A DNA stretch of 64,000 bases from the NCBI GenBank assembly GCA_963969595.1, contig OZ018408.1, positions 24,791,371 through 24,855,370 on the forward strand, written 5' to 3'. The notes beneath the pieces were generated by a model. It was not told the DNA's origin, did not search any database, and saw only the letters and a program-made list of their open reading frames with translations. The stretch is from Neckera pumila. Lineage: Eukaryota; Streptophyta; Bryopsida; Hypnales; Neckeraceae. The translations under genes and the position numbers were made by a program. Shown piece after piece: positions 60,425 to 64,000 of this stretch (position 1 is the stretch's first letter; the number at the start of each line of letters is the position of its first letter).

Positions 60425-61495
60425 TTTTTTTCTCAACTCAGGTAGTTTGGGCAGATTGAAAACCCACTTCTTTTCAAAAATAAAATTTGAAATTGTTTTT
60501 TTTAGATTTATATATACATGGAGACATGAAAATTACGAGGAGTTTTGTTTGCGGGCATTTATGGATTTGAAGTTCTTTATTTTACTCAATTTGCAATATT
60601 TTTTGAAAGAAACAAAATCATAGGATGTAGATTGTTTATTAAATATTGCATTACAACCATAATTGGAATTGGCATTTTTCAATTCCATAACTAAATTCTT
60701 AACAATTTGAATTTTGAATCATTTTTTACTTCTTATTGCTTATAAATTTTTTTCCTATATGTTGTACAATTCCAAATGATCTAAATTTTTTTTAACATGT
60801 AGCCAACTTGCCTAGAAGAATGAATCCAAAGACATTAGAAAAAATTTTAGGCCTCAAGAGGGCCACTCAACATTCATTTTTTGGCACCCTGTGCTACAAG
60901 TACAAAAAAAAATAAGAATAAAAAATAAATTTAAAAATATTAAAAAAATAAAAAAATATTAAAAAAATATTATAACATGATGTGGCACTACTACTGCCAC
61001 ATCAGCATCCAAATTCAAAAATAATAAAAAATATTTTATTTCCTCTTTAATTGCATTTGGGGGGGATCAAAACTCGCAGTCTTCTCGAAGCCTAAAATTT
61101 TTCCTAATGAGCACCACCATTTTTTATATTTTCTTATAAAAATGTGACCTTGTGAAGGGTAGCTGCCCCCTTTTTTTTAGGGTCAAGAAAAGGATTTTTG
61201 TCAATTCAAACGCTAATATTATGCAATCCACAGTGGAAATTTCTGAAAGTTTTTTCACATTGTTTCAAACAAGCATATTACAAGATCCTATTGTTTGTCA
61301 ATTCAAGCGCTAATATCTTGCAATCCACATGGCAAAAAAATTTGAAATTTTTTGTACATCTTTTCAAACAAGCATTCTACAAGATCCTATGGTTTGTCCA
61401 AAAATGTTTTTTTTCTAAAATTTGATACTTGCACTAGAAACAACAGTTTTAGAACAGTTTTGGTGAAAACATAGTCAAGGAACTTTAGAGGTTAA
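60425..61495 (+). mobile_element. TTAA-family element, copy G, left end lost, with an insertion
   Basis: The right end GGAACTTTAGAGGTTAA is recognisable and the interior matches copies A and B from GGTAGTTTGGGCAG onward. The left terminal repeat is absent. A separate insert at about 60834-61110 interrupts it. A 40-base internal block (TCAATTCAAACGCTAATATT) is also duplicated around 61200-61330. Confidence 0.6.
60834..61110. mobile_element. Nested element inside copy G
   Basis: Inverted ends CATTAGAAAAAATTTTAGGC and GCCTAAAATTTTTCCTAATG bound an insert that is missing from copy B, where CCAAAGA and AGCACCACC-type sequences are adjacent. The interior has an inverted GATGTGGCA/TGCCACATC motif. 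No target duplication could be fixed. Confidence 0.55.
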
Positions 61496-61966
61496 AAAGT
61501 GTTGTTATTTAGGGTCTTAAGAACAAATTTAGACCTACTTTTGGACCAAATTTTCTTTTCAAACATCATCCTAACATCAAGTACGACCATACGTTAATTT
61601 TGTTATGATTTTTTTGAAGTTGAAATCCAGTGGTCAACAAAATCATCCACCTCCTTAAATCTGTAAGGTAACTGCATCTAAATTGACCGCTTTCTAAAAC
61701 TGTACACTTTAGATTCTTGTTTAAAATGTACTTCCACCATTCTTGAAAGTCTATGGTTGATTTTAGATGTACCTATTTTCAGCTTTTTGAAAATTTGTAG
61801 TTTATTCACATGGTGTCCAAAAAATGCATTCTAAGAGAACCTAGGATCTCCATTTGACTACCAACAAGAATCCACAATTTTTTTCAATATAGTAATGGAA
61901 ACCATGCCGAAAATGCACGATTTGCTTAATTATGCAATTTTAGGTATAGTTAATTTACTACAGTAG

Positions 61967-62157
61967 AACCTCTCTAAGCTGATCGGTCCCGGACTAGTCT
62001 AATAGATTGGTTTATAGAGGTTTATTGACTTCCAAAGGGTCATTTTTAATCACAACCTTTGTCAAATGGCCTAGTCTGGAACCGGTCTGACATGATTGGT
62101 TTATGGAGGTTTATTTGCTTACAGAGGTTTGACTTAGGGACGTAAGTTCTACTGTAT
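61967..62157. mobile_element. Pogo/Emigrant-like MITE
   Basis: TACAGTAGAACCTCTCTAAG on the left and GTAAGTTCTACTGTA on the right are inverted, with TA at the ends. Internal GGTTTATRGAGGTTTATT repeats are typical of this group. Its length is about 190 bases. Confidence 0.7.
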
Positions 62158-62567
62158 TTGTAAATTTTTGGTGCAATGAGAAAGCAAAAATGCACAAACA
62201 GTGTACATTTTTTGAGGATGTGGACAATTATAGAGCCTACAATTTTTATGAACCTCGGACCTTACCTTCAAAGTTACTGTAAAAATCTCGGCCAAGGACG
62301 TGGTCCTTTGGTTCTGTGTACTTGTTGTTTTATCAATGGAATTTGTCTATGTGTTTCAAGAAATAAAGTTGCCAGTGTTGCTACTTGCATTGCAATGACG
62401 CTTTGACTTCTTCCTTTAAAAATAAAAAAAAATTGTTTTTCATATCTTTCGACCAAAAAATAAAAGAATTATATTCATTTTTCATTATCCCTAGACCATA
62501 TATATATATTTTCTAAATGATGTGATAACAATTGATATGTAATATATTATATCTATAGCCCTTGCCC

Positions 62568-62571
<4 letters not shown>

Positions 62572-62614
<43 letters not shown>
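62572..62614. repeat. (AT)n microsatellite
   Basis: A simple run of alternating T and A of about 40 bases. The tyrosine/isoleucine-rich open frames on both strands across it are artefacts. Confidence 0.95.
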
Positions 62615-62615
<1 letters not shown>

Positions 62616-64000
62616 GTCATATCCGTACCTATTTGTATCTTATATTTATATGCCATGTCCATATGTCCGCATGCATATCCATACCAGCATATCAATGTAA
62701 ACAATATATATTTGTGGGAGTGTTATAAACTTATTTGGAGGGTGGAGGATATTTTCCTCAGTATTTAGAAGGCTAGCGGGTTGCCTCTTTTCAAGTGGTA
62801 GTGGAATTAAAGTTATCTAGCTTATACCAAGCAAGAATGACTGGTTTTTTATGTTGGCACTAGTGATTGGCACTTGCTTTGCTACGCATTAAATATATTA
62901 CTTTCATCAATTTTTCATGTGATAGAATGTAGATAAACAAAGTATGTATAATCTTTAAATGAAAATATTGACATCCTCATACAATATTCTTTGAAATTTT
63001 TTTATATAGTGTAATATAAAGTAATTAAAGAAAATCTTTATATCATAATTTTTACAAAATAACCTTTGCAAAGATGAAAACATTGCAATAAGAATAAATT
63101 AATTAAGTAAACAATGTAAGTAGAATCTCGCATTTGAATATGTAGAGCAACGCTAGCGGTTGGTGCTTCCTTATTCTTTAATTTCACATTTTAAAAAGAC
63201 ATGGAATTTATCTACAGTTTTGTTGTCTGAAAAGTTTTTTTGAATTTTTTTTAAAAGTATCCATTTGATTTCAAATATTTCACGAGAAAACTACATAATA
63301 TATAGTAGAAAGTATCCTATGGCTATTATAAAAGCAATTGAATTTCTATAATATTACTCAAAATTGAATTGTGATATTATCGAGTTCATTATGATTTTAG
63401 TAGTATGATTATTATTGTAAGTAATTTTTTCCATATAAAGACAAATATGAGAAATGGAGAGAGCAATTGAAATTTTATTATCTTGACAAAGTATAAATTT
63501 TTTACAAATTTTTGAAGTATTCTTCCCAATTAATCCAAAAGAGTCTTTAGACTATCCCAAAATCAGTAAGCCAAATGTATTTGTAATGGTCATCTTACTC
63601 ACTTAATAAATAGTCACAATATTTCCTAATATGTCTAGAATATGAAGGCCTAAAATGTCACTTCTTGTGATGAATTTACGCTACAAAGGTAGTGCTGCTA
63701 CGGACACTAAGTGTCTAATGGATGACTTCATTTGGTATTGTTGGTTGTAAAAAATGTTTTTTCATCCAATTTATTTATTTGGAGGGTATTTGACACTATA
63801 AGAGAATGGGGTGTTTCAAGTGAGTTTTTAAGTATAGCCCTAGACATAAGATTTTAAGTAATGACCATTAAGGCAATTTTCAGCAAAATTTTACTAGAAA
63901 TACTTGTGTTTTTAGTAAAATATTGTATTCGATATAAATTTCTTCCTTTTTTTCTTAAACAAATTCATAGTAATCTCAAAATTTTCCGAAATTATTTGAA

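Larger units (their letters stand above)
54229..64000. other. Terminal intergenic region, repeat-rich
   Basis: Nearly 10 kb with no supportable gene. It includes a CACTA-like mini-element, dispersed GTGGCGTTTGGA repeats, compound microsatellites, a minisatellite, two TTAA-family elements, a pogo-like MITE and an (AT)n run. Base composition is strongly AT-rich to the end of the window. Confidence 0.55.

Noticed and set aside
62513..62768. Open frames rich in Tyr-Ile
   Set aside because: They arise from the (AT)n run.
1..64000. CRISPR arrays, bacterial operons or phage-type systems
   Set aside because: Gene structure is eukaryotic with introns; the tandem repeats lack the spacer pattern of CRISPR arrays.
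1..64000. tRNA or rRNA genes
   Set aside because: I saw no convincing cloverleaf with A and B boxes, and no rRNA core sequence; a dedicated scan was not possible.

Overview
This is nuclear DNA from a land plant. Seven intron-containing plant-type genes, with consistent GT-AG splice junctions and phases, sit as small islands in long AT-rich intergenic DNA full of short non-autonomous transposons, hairpins and microsatellites. Telomere-type TTTAGGG motifs occur near gene starts. The protein set (plastid pyruvate kinase alpha-type, a PPR protein, peroxisomal-type 2-hydroxyacyl-CoA lyase, plant eIF3b and eEF1B) is ordinary plant housekeeping. I suspect a non-seed plant such as a moss, from divergence and the kinase-like pseudogene, but the sequence does not settle that.

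Layout. 0.6-2.3 kb: PPR protein (+). 3.7-6.1 kb: 2-hydroxyacyl-CoA lyase/oxalyl-CoA decarboxylase family (+). 6.1-16.2 kb: repeat-rich intergenic DNA. 16.3-19.9 kb: eIF3b, ten exons (+). 20-23.9 kb: intergenic. 24.0-25.3 kb: a protein-kinase pseudogene joined to a deleted copy of the TPR gene found at 48 kb (-). 27.7-32.9 kb (possibly from 34.8 kb): a nine-exon gene (-) encoding an XRCC4-type head followed by a long disordered linker, a SUMO-interacting-like motif, an AT-hook and a DUF3444 domain. 33-42 kb: intergenic with several MITEs. 42.1-46.6 kb: plastid pyruvate kinase, seven exons (-). 47.9-50.5 kb: plastid-type thioredoxin-like/TPR protein, six exons (+), divergent from the kinase. 52.5-54.1 kb: eEF1B guanine-exchange subunit (-). 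54.1-64 kb: intergenic repeats.

The genes do not form one pathway. eIF3b and eEF1B are both translation factors, and each has a telo-box close to its start. Pyruvate kinase and the TPR protein both look plastid-targeted and share a divergent intergenic region of 1.3 kb.

The two most notable items are the XRCC4-AT-hook-DUF3444 fusion gene, whose reading frame is kept through all eight internal splice junctions, and a family of about 0.6-1.2 kb elements with TTAA target sites and ends beginning CCCCTAAAG. That is piggyBac-like organisation, and one insertion has a matching empty site in a neighbouring repeat copy. All exon coordinates were worked out by eye from frame, splice consensus and family conservation; no alignments or transcript data were available.
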